NCBI GenBank assembly: GCA_036784855.1
Contig: JAZDSV010000011.1
Coordinates: forward strand, 186,001-250,000
Origin: Aphelidium insulamus
Taxonomy: Eukaryota; Aphelidiomycota; Aphelidea; Aphelidiaceae
Direction of reading: 5' to 3'
DNA: 64,000 nucleotides
Under the pieces are notes generated by a model, which worked only from the letters and a program-made list of their open reading frames with translations, was not told where the DNA came from and made no database searches. Positions 1-13,819 of this stretch are shown piece after piece. A program made the position numbers and the translations under genes. Each line of letters begins with the position of its first letter. The stretch's first letter is position 1.

Positions 1-65
1 GACGAGCAATGCTTTATTATCCGGCTGCATATTGCTTATATTTCCCAAGAGAAATACACACGGGC

Positions 66-222
66 CTATCCAATAAAGTTGATGACGAAAAAGTGCAGCA
101 GTAGACTGCAAAAGACAAAGTCTGCAAACGCCCTCTCCTCCGACAGCCCGTGGAACACTGCGCCCTTGGTCGATGCTTCACTCGATTGCATTCTCAAGTT
201 GACTGCGCACATTATATGTTTT

Positions 223-253
<31 letters not shown>

Positions 254-603
254 GTGTACCGGCCAGGACAAATGAACCGACGCATGAGCAGAAACCAGCC
301 AGGAAGGCATTGTAGGGGAATGAGGTGAGCAGCACGCAGTTGGCAAACTGAGCCACAGCGCTCATCACAATAAATGCCAGGTACACGTCAATTAGGCGCT
401 GGCGGTGTGTTGCAGCTGCACAAGCCACCACATCAGTGGGAATTACTAAAGTGCCAGTAAGTAATGCACTCACTCTTGCAGTACGACTGCCACAGCTCGC
501 CAACCACGGCCAAGGATGCCACACTGGAGCGTCGCTGAGATACAACAATAGGCGGCCGGCGCACTCCAGGAGCCGACACCTGTGCCGCTGACGGGGCGAC
601 CAT
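66..603 (-). CDS. DAD1: DAD1/OST2, oligosaccharyltransferase small subunit
   Basis: Small membrane subunit of the ER oligosaccharyltransferase complex, which transfers N-glycans onto nascent proteins. Exons on the minus strand are 603-474, 415-260 and 202-66, giving 140 residues. The C-terminal part carries the family signature GLSEERAFADFVF and ends in NFIG, and the middle matches the conserved QRLIDVYL and FPYNAFLAGF stretches and three hydrophobic segments. The N-terminus is longer than in animal DAD1 (113 residues) and closer to yeast Ost2. The last intron is mostly an AT dinucleotide tract. The start is the first Met that keeps the conserved LWQSYCK block in frame. The assignment is secure; the exact N-terminus is inferred. 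Confidence 0.93.
227..252. repeat. AT microsatellite inside DAD1 intron
   Basis: Run of alternating A and T lying wholly within the second DAD1 intron (203-259). Confidence 0.9.
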
Positions 604-681
604 TGAGGGATTTAATATGTGAAGAGCAAATCCACTTGTGTGCCAACCCATTCACTCTTTGCATTCAATCAATCAATTGGC

Positions 682-1141
682 ATGTCGGCATCACCGTGGA
701 GAAGCGCCGGGTTGAGGTGAGTGCTGGGTGGGCGCTTGTAGTGCGTGCGTGCGTGTCTCTCTGCTCACAGCATTGTGCCACTCTGCTACACTTGTCTCTC
801 TCACTCTATCTATCTAACCACACACCCGGGCAGCTACCTGAAGTACGCCGAGGCCGCCGCGCACGCCCTCCGCCTGGGGCTGAAGGATGAATTGCGCGTG
901 CAGGCGCTGCGCCGCTCCGAGAACGTTGTCCGCTACGCCAACTGGGAGGCTGGCAAGGCCTCGGAGAGCAGTATGTGCTGTGTGCAATAGTTACTTATTG
1001 TGCTGTAGTACTTATCTGAATTCCTCGATGTTAATGCCCGTACCTATGCTATTGTGGATACACACACTATACATGACGTATCATGGATTCTAATTGCGCA
1101 CTCATGTAGAGTTCGCCGCGCCGCAAAAGCAAGTGGTGTAA
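682..1141 (+). CDS. ATP5F1E: Mitochondrial ATP synthase F1 subunit epsilon
   Basis: The smallest subunit of the F1 central stalk, which couples rotation to ATP synthesis in the mitochondrial matrix. Exons 682-716, 834-970 and 1110-1141 encode 67 residues. The N-terminus reads SPWRSAGLSYLKYAEAA, the hallmark WRxAGLSYLxY start of this family, followed by the basic helix LRLGLKDELR. Human epsilon has 51 residues and yeast Atp15 has 62, so the length fits. There is no cleavable presequence, which is normal for this subunit. The start lies about 80 bases from the divergent DAD1 start, so the two genes probably share a promoter region. A poly(A)-type hexamer follows near 1181. Confidence 0.9.
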
Positions 1142-1308
1142 CGAGAGCGACTTGCGACTACATAGTAGCAGCACAGCATCAATAAAGTGCCGTCACCTAA
1201 TTATTATCTAATATGCTCCCATTTGCATGCATAAATATTATTTGTACATATGCGCACATATAGGCAGAGTGCCGTATTTAACACGTTCCATAATCAGCGT
1301 CCACGTGA

Positions 1309-2252
<944 letters not shown>

Positions 2253-2381
2253 CCACTTTACATCTACACCTATAGCAACAATTATAATTCCTCTTGCATG
2301 CACACATCGTCGTCACAATAAACAAAAAGGTGCCTTGACCGTAATAATACTTGTTGAAAGTGTATTCATTCAGTGGCCACT

Positions 2382-3012
2382 TTAGTGATGGTGGCGGTGC
2401 TCCTGTTGAAACCGCAGTCCGCAGTAGCCGCACGCCTGGGCGCCATCACGGTCCAGATTAACATATACCTTGGGGTGACCAAGTGCGCCTCCGCCTGTAG
2501 TTATGTGTTACTTGCTATTATACGACATTCAACGAATATACAGCAGCATTTATAAGACGCCATGAGATGGAATGTATGTACGTACCGCCATCACAGCAGG
2601 CTACGCGGCCCTTGACGCTGATCACGGGCTGACTGCCAATCATCTCCATGGCACTGCGCGGCCGTGGTTGGGCAGCCAGATCCGTCTGCTCGAACCGTGG
2701 ACCGGTCATGGCGTCGCTGCGTGGCTGCTGAGATCGTGACCATGGAGTCACGCGGTTCGGTGCCTGCTGCATGAGCTGCAGCTTCTGTAGCAGCTCGGTG
2801 CTGCCCGATTGCTCTAGTGAATCTGCCATTGAATGAGCTTTAGCCAGGTTCAGCATCGTTGGTGCGGCTAGCGCACCTGCAGCCTGTGAAGAAGTGAGCG
2901 CTGATGGAGACTTGCTGCTGTTGCTAGTGGCTGTCGATGACGGCTTGGTGCTGCTGTGGCGTGCGAGAACGCCGGCGATCCCCGGCAACCTCCGCGCTGC
3001 AAGCTGATTCAT
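2382..3012 (-). CDS. NDUFS6: Complex I 13 kDa zinc subunit NDUFS6
   Basis: Zinc-binding accessory subunit of mitochondrial NADH:ubiquinone oxidoreductase. Exons 3012-2586 and 2494-2382 give 179 residues. The C-terminus, split by the intron, carries the zinc ligands: a CCDG cysteine, the histidine in [10 protein letters not shown], and CGYCG, ending in a short His-rich tail. The N-terminus [21 protein letters not shown] looks like a mitochondrial presequence, which is why I chose this Met over one 17 codons upstream. The middle 90 residues are Ser/Ala/Gln rich and not conserved. The protein is longer than human NDUFS6 (124) because of that segment. Confidence 0.88.
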
Positions 3013-3063
3013 GGTATTTAGCGAAGAGTTAATTAATTGTCCTTGCTGGCTGACTTTCTGCAC

Positions 3064-3752
3064 CCGTACAAAAGAGTGAAAGGAAGACCTGGTAGACTCG
3101 ATATATGAAGTAATTAGCCTGGAAATTTACACAGTCACAAATCATATGTATATATGGATGACATATACATATGGATGTCAACGGTTGAAGTGTTGACTAC
3201 ACTCCTACCTGCGGCTGCCGACAAGATTCTTGTGGATATATGTACAAGACACACTTGGCATCTTGGCATGGTCTATTTGATCAGTCGCACAAGAACTAGC
3301 CAACATTATTCATTTTTCACAAGCTTCATCAAATCAAACATTACTTGGCGGCTCCTTGCGCCACAAAATTTGGATGTATGTGTAGACGTTGGGCGAATAT
3401 CTCTGAAAGTGCACATCAAGAATTCATGCCTTGATTATTTCTCGGCTCGGCTTAAACTAATTGTTGAAGTTGACAATTGATGGACTACACATGTTGATTG
3501 GTTCAACGGTAGCCAATCAACGAAACGCAAAGTTGCCATGACTTGATGCCGTTTCAAGGTATATGTACTTCTTGTATTGGGAGCGAATAACTGCCCATAG
3601 CGTTCTAGATTGATAGAGGTTTTCCAACTCTCTGTTCTATAACTTTATGCAGATCAAGTATATATTCTCGCACCGGCTGAGTTTCAAACTCTCAGACAAT
3701 CACCCTGCGACCAATCGCCGCCACAATACTAAATTGAGGCGTCATTCGCGGG
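3064..3752. other. Intergenic region upstream of actin
   Basis: About 690 bases between the divergent NDUFS6 and actin genes. I see no gene. A 108-codon open frame on the plus strand (3154-3480) has no recognisable motif and no family-like composition. The right end holds the actin core promoter. Confidence 0.6.
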
Positions 3753-3759
3753 TATAAAA
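3753..3759 (+). promoter_or_regulatory. Actin TATA box
   Basis: TATAAAA lies 94 bases upstream of the actin ATG and just before a pyrimidine (CT) tract, the expected layout of a strong core promoter. Confidence 0.7.
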
Positions 3760-3773
3760 CGGTCGGTCGACGC

Positions 3774-3775
<2 letters not shown>

Positions 3776-3807
<32 letters not shown>
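3776..3807. repeat. CT microsatellite in actin leader
   Basis: About 16 CT units between the TATA box and the actin ATG, probably within or at the start of the 5' untranslated region. Confidence 0.9.
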
Positions 3808-3810
<3 letters not shown>

Positions 3811-3846
3811 GGATTATCTCGCTTATAATCTTTCTCATACACTCAA

Positions 3847-5081
<1,235 letters not shown>

Positions 5082-5151
5082 ACATCTCGTCGCCCTTATC
5101 ACTTCATAAACATTCATTTTTCTCTTAAAATGTAGTCAACTGGAATCAAAT

Positions 5152-8100
5152 TTATTGCGCGCTGGGTGCCGATGATTCCGGCTGCGCTGGTATCACCGGC
5201 AGCGTCTTGACCGCAGGAATTTCCGGCTGCACGGGAGCACTTTTTGGTATGGCCGATGATGAAGCTGGTACAGTTGCCGTAGTACTTGTTGTGCTGGACG
5301 AGGCAACATATGTTGCGGCAGGCACTTGTTCTCCAGGTGTAGCACCAGTGGGCTTTGCAGCCATTGGTGCAGCGTTTGATGTCGCTGGCACTGGCGCAGA
5401 TGGAGGCGGCGCCTGTGTTGCGGCGGCCTGCTTGGTGGCGAAGGATGGCAGTTCAGTCTTGGACATCATTCTGCCAAAGTTTCCAAATGCACTCGAGGAG
5501 AAGGACGGCACGGAAAATCCAGAAGCTTTCTTCGGCTGCTCTGCCGCCGGAGGTGCAGCTGCGGCCGTTGCTCCCGGAGAAGGCTTGGCGGGACTCGGAG
5601 TGGCAGATGGCGCCTTGGTTGCAGAAGTCGGAGGAGCCACGGGAGCTGGAGCGGCAACCTTTTCTTTCTTGTCTTTGATCCTGATATTATTGACAATCAC
5701 TTCGAGCTGGTTTCCTGGACCGCTCACCCACTCCAGCGACGACAAGACCTTGATGTAGTATTGTGCATCAAACAAAAGCCTGCAAATCAGTTATTGTATA
5801 ATATCAGGGTGACAGGGTGATAATACCGGCTTTTCCCGGCAGCGCTAAATATGTCCAACGTGTTCAGCTCGGCTTCAATCTTTTTCTCATACATTGGAAA
5901 TACGTTTCCAAATATTTTCTGGCCAATATATCAGAATGACAAATCATTCCTTTCATTGTATAGCGCACCTTTACAGTGTCGGGAAACAAGTGTTTCCGAA
6001 GTATTCGATGAAGCTTCACAGTATCTTTGATCAGAAGCTTCATATATGTGTGTGGTTCAATATCGCTTCCCTCCGGACGGTCCCAGTCAATTTTCTGCAT
6101 GTGTTGGCGCTACTTAACGGAATATCTAGTGTACATACTTTGACCTCGGCGAGATGCATAGACAACCGCTCCTCCATGATACCCACAATGCGTTCAAACA
6201 CTTGATCTTGATTATTGACATAGTCCTTCAGACGGATCAGTTGTGTACAGCGCCATCGAAACAAAGAACGACTAACCTGTTTCACCTTGTCAAAGTCATC
6301 CGCCATCAGCTGCTGCTTGGCAGGAAGGTTCGACACGATGGACTGCTTGACGTATGGGATGAGGGTGACAACAAATCCCAGCGACTGTCCGGCCAGAGCC
6401 AAGTGCTTGGCATTTATGCTCTTGAGCGCTCCGCTCTGCACTGCGGCCCCACCGACAATCGCTCCGCACACGCGAGAGTTAAAAAACTAACGGTGTTAGT
6501 ATATAACCCCTTTCGAATAACGGTAGACAAGTGGCCAACCTTGAATAGCTCAATGAGCCGGTTCAGAACTTCGGGTGTCAATGACACAGCTTGCTCCATG
6601 ATTGAGATGTACTCATCAGTCATCTTGAGGAAGAGCAGTGCCGACGTGACAACCACAAACGAATTGTCGTCCATTGAAAGTCCTTGCTGCATGTTGCTGT
6701 GAGCTGCTGGTGTTCCTGCCGCAGTATCGTCATCATCCTTTGAATCGGCAAGCGTCGCGGTGATATCGGCGTCGGCTGATATGCTCGGCGACACGGCGGA
6801 CTTGGATGCAGGTGCCACAAATTCCTTCTTTGTAACCCGGTTGAGCATCTGCTGAAAGTCCACGGCAATTTCAGCCTGGATCCACTGCTCATGATCGATC
6901 AGCATCGCCAACTGTTTCATCCTTTCCATGTGAAAGTAGTTCAGAAATCCCTTGGCCTGCAGCGCTATTAGGCACAGTGATAGATTGTGGATAGCATAGA
7001 TAGTTATTGTACCTGAGCCATCAACACGCCACGCAACCCGATGCACGTCCGCTGACAAAGCAACTCGCCAGAAACAATAAACCGCCACGTCATCTGGAAT
7101 AGCTTGAAAAAATCTTTGATGTTGAGCTGTGAGTTCTGATCCGCACGCAAGTTCAGCAACTTTCCACATCGCACATGCGCCAGATCAGATGTCGACGACA
7201 TTATTTCGGCAAAGTCTGAAAACAACTGACTGTACTTTGTGACCTGGGGACTGGAGAGGGCTGCAGTTGGCGCAGGCGGCGCATCGGCGGTCTTGTCTTC
7301 CGAATCCGCGGACTTGGCGGTCAATTCCAATTCGGTCAACACTTTTGCGGCATCGTCTGAAATGCCACGTTTCTGTGCGTCCTTGACAACGGTTGTGAAA
7401 ATGCTGTTGTACAAGGCGATTCGGCGCTGCAGCTGCAACAGCGAGGTGAATACCGCTGTCAGCATTCTGAGAAACGAGTCAAGGTTCATAACTTTGAAGC
7501 GGCGTGCGAGCGAGCTGCAGATTGTGTCAGACTATAGTAGGAGAGCCGCAGCGCCATACGAACCTATCAGCCGCATCCCCAGTATCGGCGCTTTCTCCGG
7601 GCAGTGGTGGTGGCAAGTACTAGAAAATTTAGCTGAAGGATACAGATAATTAGTGTCAATGAACCAACCTGTTTGGTGATTTGCTTAATCGCCTTCATAA
7701 CCCGCTCACGATACGCCTGCATGGACGCTGCTAGCCGATCTGTTCTCAGCAATCCCAATATAAACGGTGTCAAACTGTGCCGCAATGATTCGTTCGCCTT
7801 CCAGTCCTCTTCCATTAGCACCGTATTATCTTTGCCTGTAGGCACTGGTTCCGCCGTGTCTAGAGCCTTTTTGGCCCAAGCAGCCCAGCCATCGGCGGTG
7901 TCCTGACTAGGGGTCATGTACTGATTGATATCGGTCATCAGGGCGCTGATAAAGTCCGTCTCCATCAACGTGGCAATCATCTTGGACATTTCAGCCAGCT
8001 GGCCGCCCAAGTGCACCAGACCGCGCACACCATTCAAATGAATATGTCTAGACGGTGTGGCGACGGATTTTACGGCCACGCGCACAGGAGAGGCGCTACC

Positions 8101-9375
8101 GCCATCGCGCTGCTGTTGCCGCAAATCCGAACTCTCAGAGTCGCGCAGCACCCGATTCGTCTCGGCAATCAGGTCCAATGCTCCGACATAGTCGCCCTGA
8201 TTGAGAAGCACTTGTATCGTCGGTTGGGTCTTCTTGACGTCCTTGATGGTCTTTACGGCGTTGAAAAGTACATTGAGGTTGTTGCGGCGCTTCATTCGCC
8301 GCACCACGTCCAGCCCCTTACGCGCCTGATTCTCGGAGACGTGCGAGAGGGCGGTGCGCACCAGACGCACATGGTTCAGGCACTGAAGCGTCTCCTGGTG
8401 CAGTGTCTGAATGTTGGACAGGGCGGCAAAGAATTCCAGGGAGCGCAGCGAGATCTCGGCCACCAGATGCACCTCAACGGTGTCGAGGTAGTGCGAGAGT
8501 TTCTCTTGCAGCACACTGTTGGTTGTGGCGCCGGCCTTGTCGCCAATGGACGGCACTGAGCTGGACACATTGGCAAACTCTGTCACGGCGTCGAATATCT
8601 GCGGATTCTCCAGGTTGAAATCAGCCTCAAAGAACACGGCCGGTATGCTGGATATGGGATCGGCCTTGACGGGTTTGCGAGCCTGTTGCGGTTTTGGAAC
8701 CGGCGCTGAGACACCCTCGCCCTTCATCAGACTGGAGGCACGGGCAGCCATGGCAGCCTCGCGGTCGAACAGAATCGGGTCACCCGACAGCGCCATATTC
8801 TTGGTGTCCACGTAGCCCGAGTAGAGCGGCCCAACCTCTTTCAGGTAGCGGTCAAAGTCCTTGGTGCGCACGGCCTTGATCTGGGTGCGCGGGATGGCGG
8901 ACAGCGCCTGCTTCGACACCTCGATCTTTTGCGACAGCGCCGACGTCGGGTCATTCAGCAGCGAGCCGATGCTGTTCTGCCCAATGTCCTGCGCCGTCCA
9001 GGGCCGGTTGTCGATGGCCGCCGAGCTGTTGGACTTAAGAATGGGCACCATGCGTTGACTGGGCGAGGTGGCCGATGCTGGACTCTTGGGGGACGTGACC
9101 ATAGATGTTGTAGTTGTAGTAGCAGTGGGTATCGGCGCGCGGGTCACGGGGACGCCTGTGGGTGCCAGGCTATTGCTCCGCTGCGGGACCGGCACCGACC
9201 CATCTGTGGTGGCCGCGGTGGACGGGGGATGAGCGCCGGGAATGACTTGTGTGACCAGCTGCGCGGACGCCTGCTTCCCCTTGCTCCACATTGTCTGCCC
9301 CAGCTTGAGTGCTTGGTGCATTAGCCGGTCGGCGCCGCCTTCCCCGCCGCTGCCAGCACCGCTGTTATCCGACAT
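5152..9375 (-). CDS. VPS54: VPS54, GARP/EARP tethering complex subunit
   Basis: Subunit of the GARP complex, which tethers endosome-derived vesicles at the trans-Golgi. Nine exons (9375-7669, 7619-7564, 7514-7013, 6956-6540, 6486-6277, 6225-6139, 6094-5969, 5918-5827, 5779-5152) join in frame to 1274 residues. The N-terminal coiled-coil region (about residues 250-430) and the C-terminal Vps54 domain, with the block LINAKHLALAGQSLG-like SINAKHLALAGQSLG, match the family. One intron (6226-6276) ends in AAG rather than the usual CAG or TAG. The protein is longer than human VPS54 (977) because of a Ser/Thr/Pro-rich N-terminus and an Ala/Pro-rich C-terminal tail of about 190 residues. The stop codon overlaps a likely poly(A) signal on this strand. 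Confidence 0.93.
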
Positions 9376-10182
9376 GGCGCCGTCTGTTGTGTCTGTTTCA
9401 ACTGTGGATAATCACTCAGTTTAGTCAAGCCTTAAATATTTAACTGCCTTGCACCTGCAAATATGCTTGCAATGTAAATATACATATGCTTGTGATGAGT
9501 CCGTTGCATGCTGCCGTCCTTCTTGATATCTCTTTGGGGTGATTTGACTGACTGAAGCCATTAAGTATTTTATCTTCAATGGCATTGGTAGCTTTGTAGG
9601 AAGTTTTACCTTTGCAGTTATTGAGACGGTGCCGGACCAACGATGGACCTGGCCTGGCTGTATCCAGTAGCATAGCAGAGATGGTCAAGAACATTGATAA
9701 GAACCGTGCAGAGTAACGTCTGATCTGCTCTGGCACTTGAATAGAACCCCAACCTATGGTAACTATGTACATCTCGGAAGGGTGAAGAGCGTCGAGGGAT
9801 GCAGAGCATACTCAGTGCTGGGGCAACTATGGAGAACAAATGGATTTGTTGCTACATTATTTCTTGTTCCAAATAACTATCCCGTAACTTACATGACTGA
9901 ACTCGATGTAGCCTTCTGTTAATGGACACACACTGGAAGGCTGCTTGAACGACTCGGAGAAGAGCAGAACAGCAATTAATTGCCAGTTTCGGCTTATCGA
10001 GTCACGCGTGCGCGCACGTTCCCACACACACACACACCCACACACACACCCACACACACACAATCATAACCTGCCACTGTTTAATCTCCGCCAGCCACCA
10101 CCAATTATAGCTGGTACAATCGATAGCAATGACGGCCGAGACAGGTGCGCACGTGTCTTGCACTCATCAGTGCTTATACAAC
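9376..10182. other. Divergent intergenic region between VPS54 and the 10.2 kb gene
   Basis: About 800 bases separating two divergent start codons. No convincing gene is visible: a 110-codon minus frame (9440-9772) has no motif or family resemblance. The right part contains an interrupted CA repeat (10023-10061). It probably holds two promoters, but I see no clear TATA box. Confidence 0.5.
10023..10061. repeat. Interrupted CA microsatellite
   Basis: CA run with CCC interruptions in the leader region of the 10.2 kb gene. Confidence 0.85.
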
Positions 10183-12311
10183 ATGTCTACGGCAGAGAGT
10201 AGTATCAGCAATAGTAGCAGCACCGCCAAGTTGCAGAGCGGCGATTCTGTGGACAGCCTGAAAGTGATGCCAGTGCCTGTCCACGCCGACGGCAAATGGG
10301 TGCAGAGTGGCGACTTTGAGTCGGACGCGCACTTTTACCCGCGGTAGGTGCGGTGTGTATCCGTGGGTGCTCACATTCACACCGATAGGGTGCTGAATGC
10401 GCAGATCCACCCGCTGGTGTCCAGTTTCTTCTCGCTGGGCAATGAGCGAATCATAGCCCGCTACACACATCTGAACCCGCGGGTGGACGAGGATGCCCTG
10501 CGGCGCATACTCTCGTACAAGCCGCAGTACTTTGCCTGGGCCGGTGAGCAGCTATCATTGTTGCTGCAGTGCATTAACCACTAATACACCCAAATGGCAG
10601 GCTGTGACCTGTTCAACGTGACCGACTTCAATGGACATCGCAGCATGATTGTCATTGAGACTAATTCGTGCCCGAGCGGGCAGAAGAGCATGCCGCTCGT
10701 GGTGGACAGCGATGAGTATGGCGGATACAGTGCGTGCATGTGTGCCCGTGCTTGATCTTGTTGTCTCTCATTCGCACTCTTTGGGTAGGAACTGTGATGG
10801 ACCATACATTCCGGTGCCTGCTAGAGAAAACTGACCCGCATCTGGGTGGCCTGGCAGTCGTTTATGACAAGGTAACACTGTCTCGTTCGATATTTTTCGT
10901 CACTCGATCTTCACACTGTAGAACCCTATGGAGGCGTCGGGCTATGCCGCCGTGATGGCAGATCTGATGAATGAGCGTGTATTCCTCGTGGAGTACCGCA
11001 TAAACGAAAAAGATCCCGCAGTAAAGTGGCAGAATCAGATAATGTACATTAGAGACAGGTCGTCTGGCAACGAGGGTGAGGCTACACACTACGTATATGT
11101 GCCGTGGTACATACTTATCGTTACAGAATGGCTTCCTATCCGCGCCTGTTTTCGATATGTCACTCAGAAGCCGTGGAATAGGTTTCCATTGTACTCGCGC
11201 ACACTAGTGCTCAACAGTGTACGTATGCCGATGTTCACTCCACGATGATTTCAATGCCAGATCATTTCGTGCCTGGCTGGAGGGCGTAACAAGATGATGG
11301 CTGACAGGGCGTACGACTTTTACAACGCTGAAGCATGTGGCATTTAAATATTAATGCATCATGTTTACTGACATTCCGTTCACAGCTGGAGAGCGAAAAC
11401 ACTGGACTGTCCATACGGGCCCCAGAAACGCGACGCAACGTGGACAAGAACGAGATACCCATGCTTGTCGGAGCGATGGGTGGCCACGCTGTCATCAAAG
11501 TCCCATACTCGAACGCCGGTCAGGGCGTGTACACAATCACCAACAAGGAAGAACTGGAGGCATTCATGGCCATCCCTCACCACTACAACAAGTTCATTGT
11601 GCAGTCACTCGTCGGCAATGCGTCGTGGTCGTCAATTACACGCAGCGGCAAATACTATCACGTTGGAACAGGTAAAATTGTTACCATCGGCTTAATACAT
11701 ACATCTCATGGAGCCTCACAGTGCCGAATCGGCGGAATCAAACCTTTGTCTCTGATCTGCGCATGATGGTGGCCGGAAATGCCAGCGGACTTGGGTTCCA
11801 GCCTGTGGCAATCTATGCGCGCCGTGCACGGAAGCCACTCATTAACCGGCTGGAGAATGACCCTGCCACGACCAGCTGGGAAATGTTGGGCACGAATCTG
11901 AGTGTCAAAGTGGGCGAAGACGTCAATGGGGCGCCAAAGTTCACCACGGAGACGCAGCGGCTGGTGCTGATGGACCGAAAAGACTTTAACGCACTCGGCC
12001 TCGGAATCGACGACCTTATCGACGGCTACGTGCAAACGGTGCTCAGTGTTATCGCCATTGACAAGATGTGCCGCAAGCTGATGCCGGAGGAGACACTTGT
12101 GGTGGAGCGCCCCATCACCGCCGAGCCGCCCGAACTCACCAAGCAGCCAGTGGCAGTGTACGGGGAGGCCGCCGTTGCGCCTTTGGTTGAGCACATTGGC
12201 GGTCTGGCCTCCAAACAGGAGCGGGTAACCACGAAGCAGCACCGCTTCGATCTGGAACTGTTTCGAGCACTGAACCCGGATGAGGCCCTGCTGGAGGAAA
12301 TCGCCATCTAG
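10183..12311 (+). CDS. Unrecognised protein with ATP-grasp-like motifs
   Basis: I do not recognise this family. Nine exons (10183-10343, 10389-10543, 10601-10729, 10789-10871, 10922-11075, 11127-11218, 11261-11332, 11386-11671, 11722-12311) join in frame to 573 residues. There is no signal peptide or membrane segment. Several stretches recall ATP-grasp enzymes: [15 protein letters not shown] (an acidic-Asn pair near a glycine turn), [18 protein letters not shown] (lysine then a glycine-rich loop) and [12 protein letters not shown]. This is an inference from motif shape only. The seventh intron (11333-11385) begins with GC, not GT: only that join keeps the flanking frames open. The start could also be an in-frame Met at 10129. 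Confidence 0.75.
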
Positions 12312-12402
12312 ACCAAACTTTCGTACTCTCACCTATAAATACAAAGTAAATGCGCTGATGATGTTATTATTTTACTTCGACAAGTATGACTTTGCGTGGG
12401 TA

Positions 12403-13279
12403 TTACAGCTTGCTGCTGCCACCAAGCATCTTCATCACCCCGCCCAGCGAAGCAATCAGCTCTGGGCGGGACAGCGCCTGCCACGCCAGCCGTGCTTCCT
12501 CCTCGCCAAACTTTTCCCATTCGCGCGAGAAATCATCGCGGATAATCGCCTTGGTCATTTGTCGGCCGGCGTCGGGGACAGCAAGCAACTGTTGCATGCG
12601 CTGTTCCGCGGTCTGCAGCAAGGCCGCCGCGTCATCCACTACCTCGTCCACGATGCCCAGTTTGAGTGCTTCCTCCGGCGACGCCATCTTGCCAAACATG
12701 AGCATCTTCTCCACGCGACCATCGCTGCCGGCCGTTTGGCGCAACAACTTGCCCCAATACTTGGGCACCAGGATACCGATCGCCGCCTCATTCAACCCGA
12801 TTGCCGCCTTGGGTGTCGCCTTTGTCGACGTAATTACCCGGTAGTCGCAACAAAGTGCAATTCCACACCCGCCTATAGCAGCGGTCAGGTATTGAATCCT
12901 TGACGTGGTATGTATTGCGCGTACCAGCAGGTGCATGTCCTCTGATGGCGGCCACAGTGAGCAGCGGCGAGCGGTAGAGCCGGGACAGGAAGGTCGTCTG
13001 CCGCAGCCAGAACTCGCGGAACTTTTCCTCGCTGGTCATTGGCGCGTACAATTCTCGCAGGTCATTGCCCGCGGTGAACAGGTGCTTCTGCAGACCCGAC
13101 TGGATCACCAGGCCGCGCACCGACTTGTCCGCTTCCATCTGCGTCAGAGCCGCGAGAAGGTCGCGCCACACGGCGCTGGACAGAGCGTTCACGGGGTCAT
13201 TGCGCAGCGTCAGCACGGCATACTGGCCGCCCCCGGCTGAGGTGCACGGTCGCAGTGCAACTTGAACGTATTTGGACAT
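12403..13279 (-). CDS. ECI1: Enoyl-CoA delta isomerase (ECI1-like), peroxisomal type
   Basis: Crotonase-fold enzyme that moves double bonds (cis-3/trans-3 to trans-2 enoyl-CoA) during beta-oxidation of unsaturated fatty acids. Exons 13279-12925 and 12872-12403 give 274 residues. The oxyanion-hole stretch is AAIRGHAPAGGCGIALCCDYR, split by the intron, followed by IGLNEAAIGILVPKYW, close to ECI1. The C-terminal tripeptide is SKL, a canonical PTS1 signal, and there is no obvious mitochondrial presequence, so a peroxisomal location is more likely than the mitochondrial one of animal ECI1. The gene is convergent with the 10.2 kb gene, with 91 bases between stops. Confidence 0.88.
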
Positions 13280-13678
13280 GTTGGCGACTGTGTTTCACTG
13301 AATCTGCCTCAGTCACTCTCGCTGCTTCACGCTGTACTGTCACTGCCCTTCTGTGAGTTATGTGTCTGCTGAATGGGCTCTGTTGGCGACTAGGTTGTTC
13401 CGGTATACATACATACATAGCAGTCAGAATTGGACTTTTGAACTCTACTTCCACGCTCTAAACTCGGAGAGACCTAGAAGTGACCGCTGTTGTCACGCAG
13501 TGTGACATTGCTAGTATAACAGTTCTTGTCGCTGCCTTCACGCGCTCTTACAGGGAATGTCAGGGAGAACGTGGGAGCGCCGCCAATCACGTGCTGTCAT
13601 ACTGTATCGGTTTCACTACCGCGGATGAGTAAGCAGCACGTGCGAATGTTACGTCACAGGCAAAATGACTGCAGCCGG
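13280..13678. other. Intergenic region upstream of lipocalin gene
   Basis: About 400 bases between divergent genes, with no coding signal. It contains two CACGTG-type E-boxes (near 13588 and 13635) and a half CRE (near 13651) leading into the full CRE and TATA box listed separately. Confidence 0.5.
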
Positions 13679-13686
13679 TGACGTCA
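13679..13686. promoter_or_regulatory. Palindromic cAMP-response-type element
   Basis: Perfect TGACGTCA eleven bases upstream of the lipocalin TATA box, with a TTACGTCA-like half site about 30 bases further upstream. This is the known binding site of CREB/ATF bZIP factors; use here is inferred. Confidence 0.5.
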
Positions 13687-13697
13687 GCTGTCGGAGG

Positions 13698-13704
13698 TAT
13701 AAAA
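13698..13704 (+). promoter_or_regulatory. Lipocalin TATA box
   Basis: TATAAAA, 122 bases upstream of the chosen lipocalin ATG. Confidence 0.6.
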
Positions 13705-13819
13705 TGCTGTGCGCTCCCTGAGTTTCTTGACTTCAAGTAGCTCACTTGCCTGCAGCGCCAAATATCAATACTGCTCCTTCACACTACATACTCTCAAACA
13801 CACATACTCGGCAACTAAG

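Noticed and set aside
3154-3480. 108-codon plus-strand open frame upstream of actin
   Set aside because: No motif or repeat, and composition like random AT-rich DNA; it lies in the promoter interval.
8011-8559. Long plus-strand frames inside VPS54
   Set aside because: Shadows of the VPS54 coding sequence; they lack any family signature and overlap a gene that joins in frame over nine exons.
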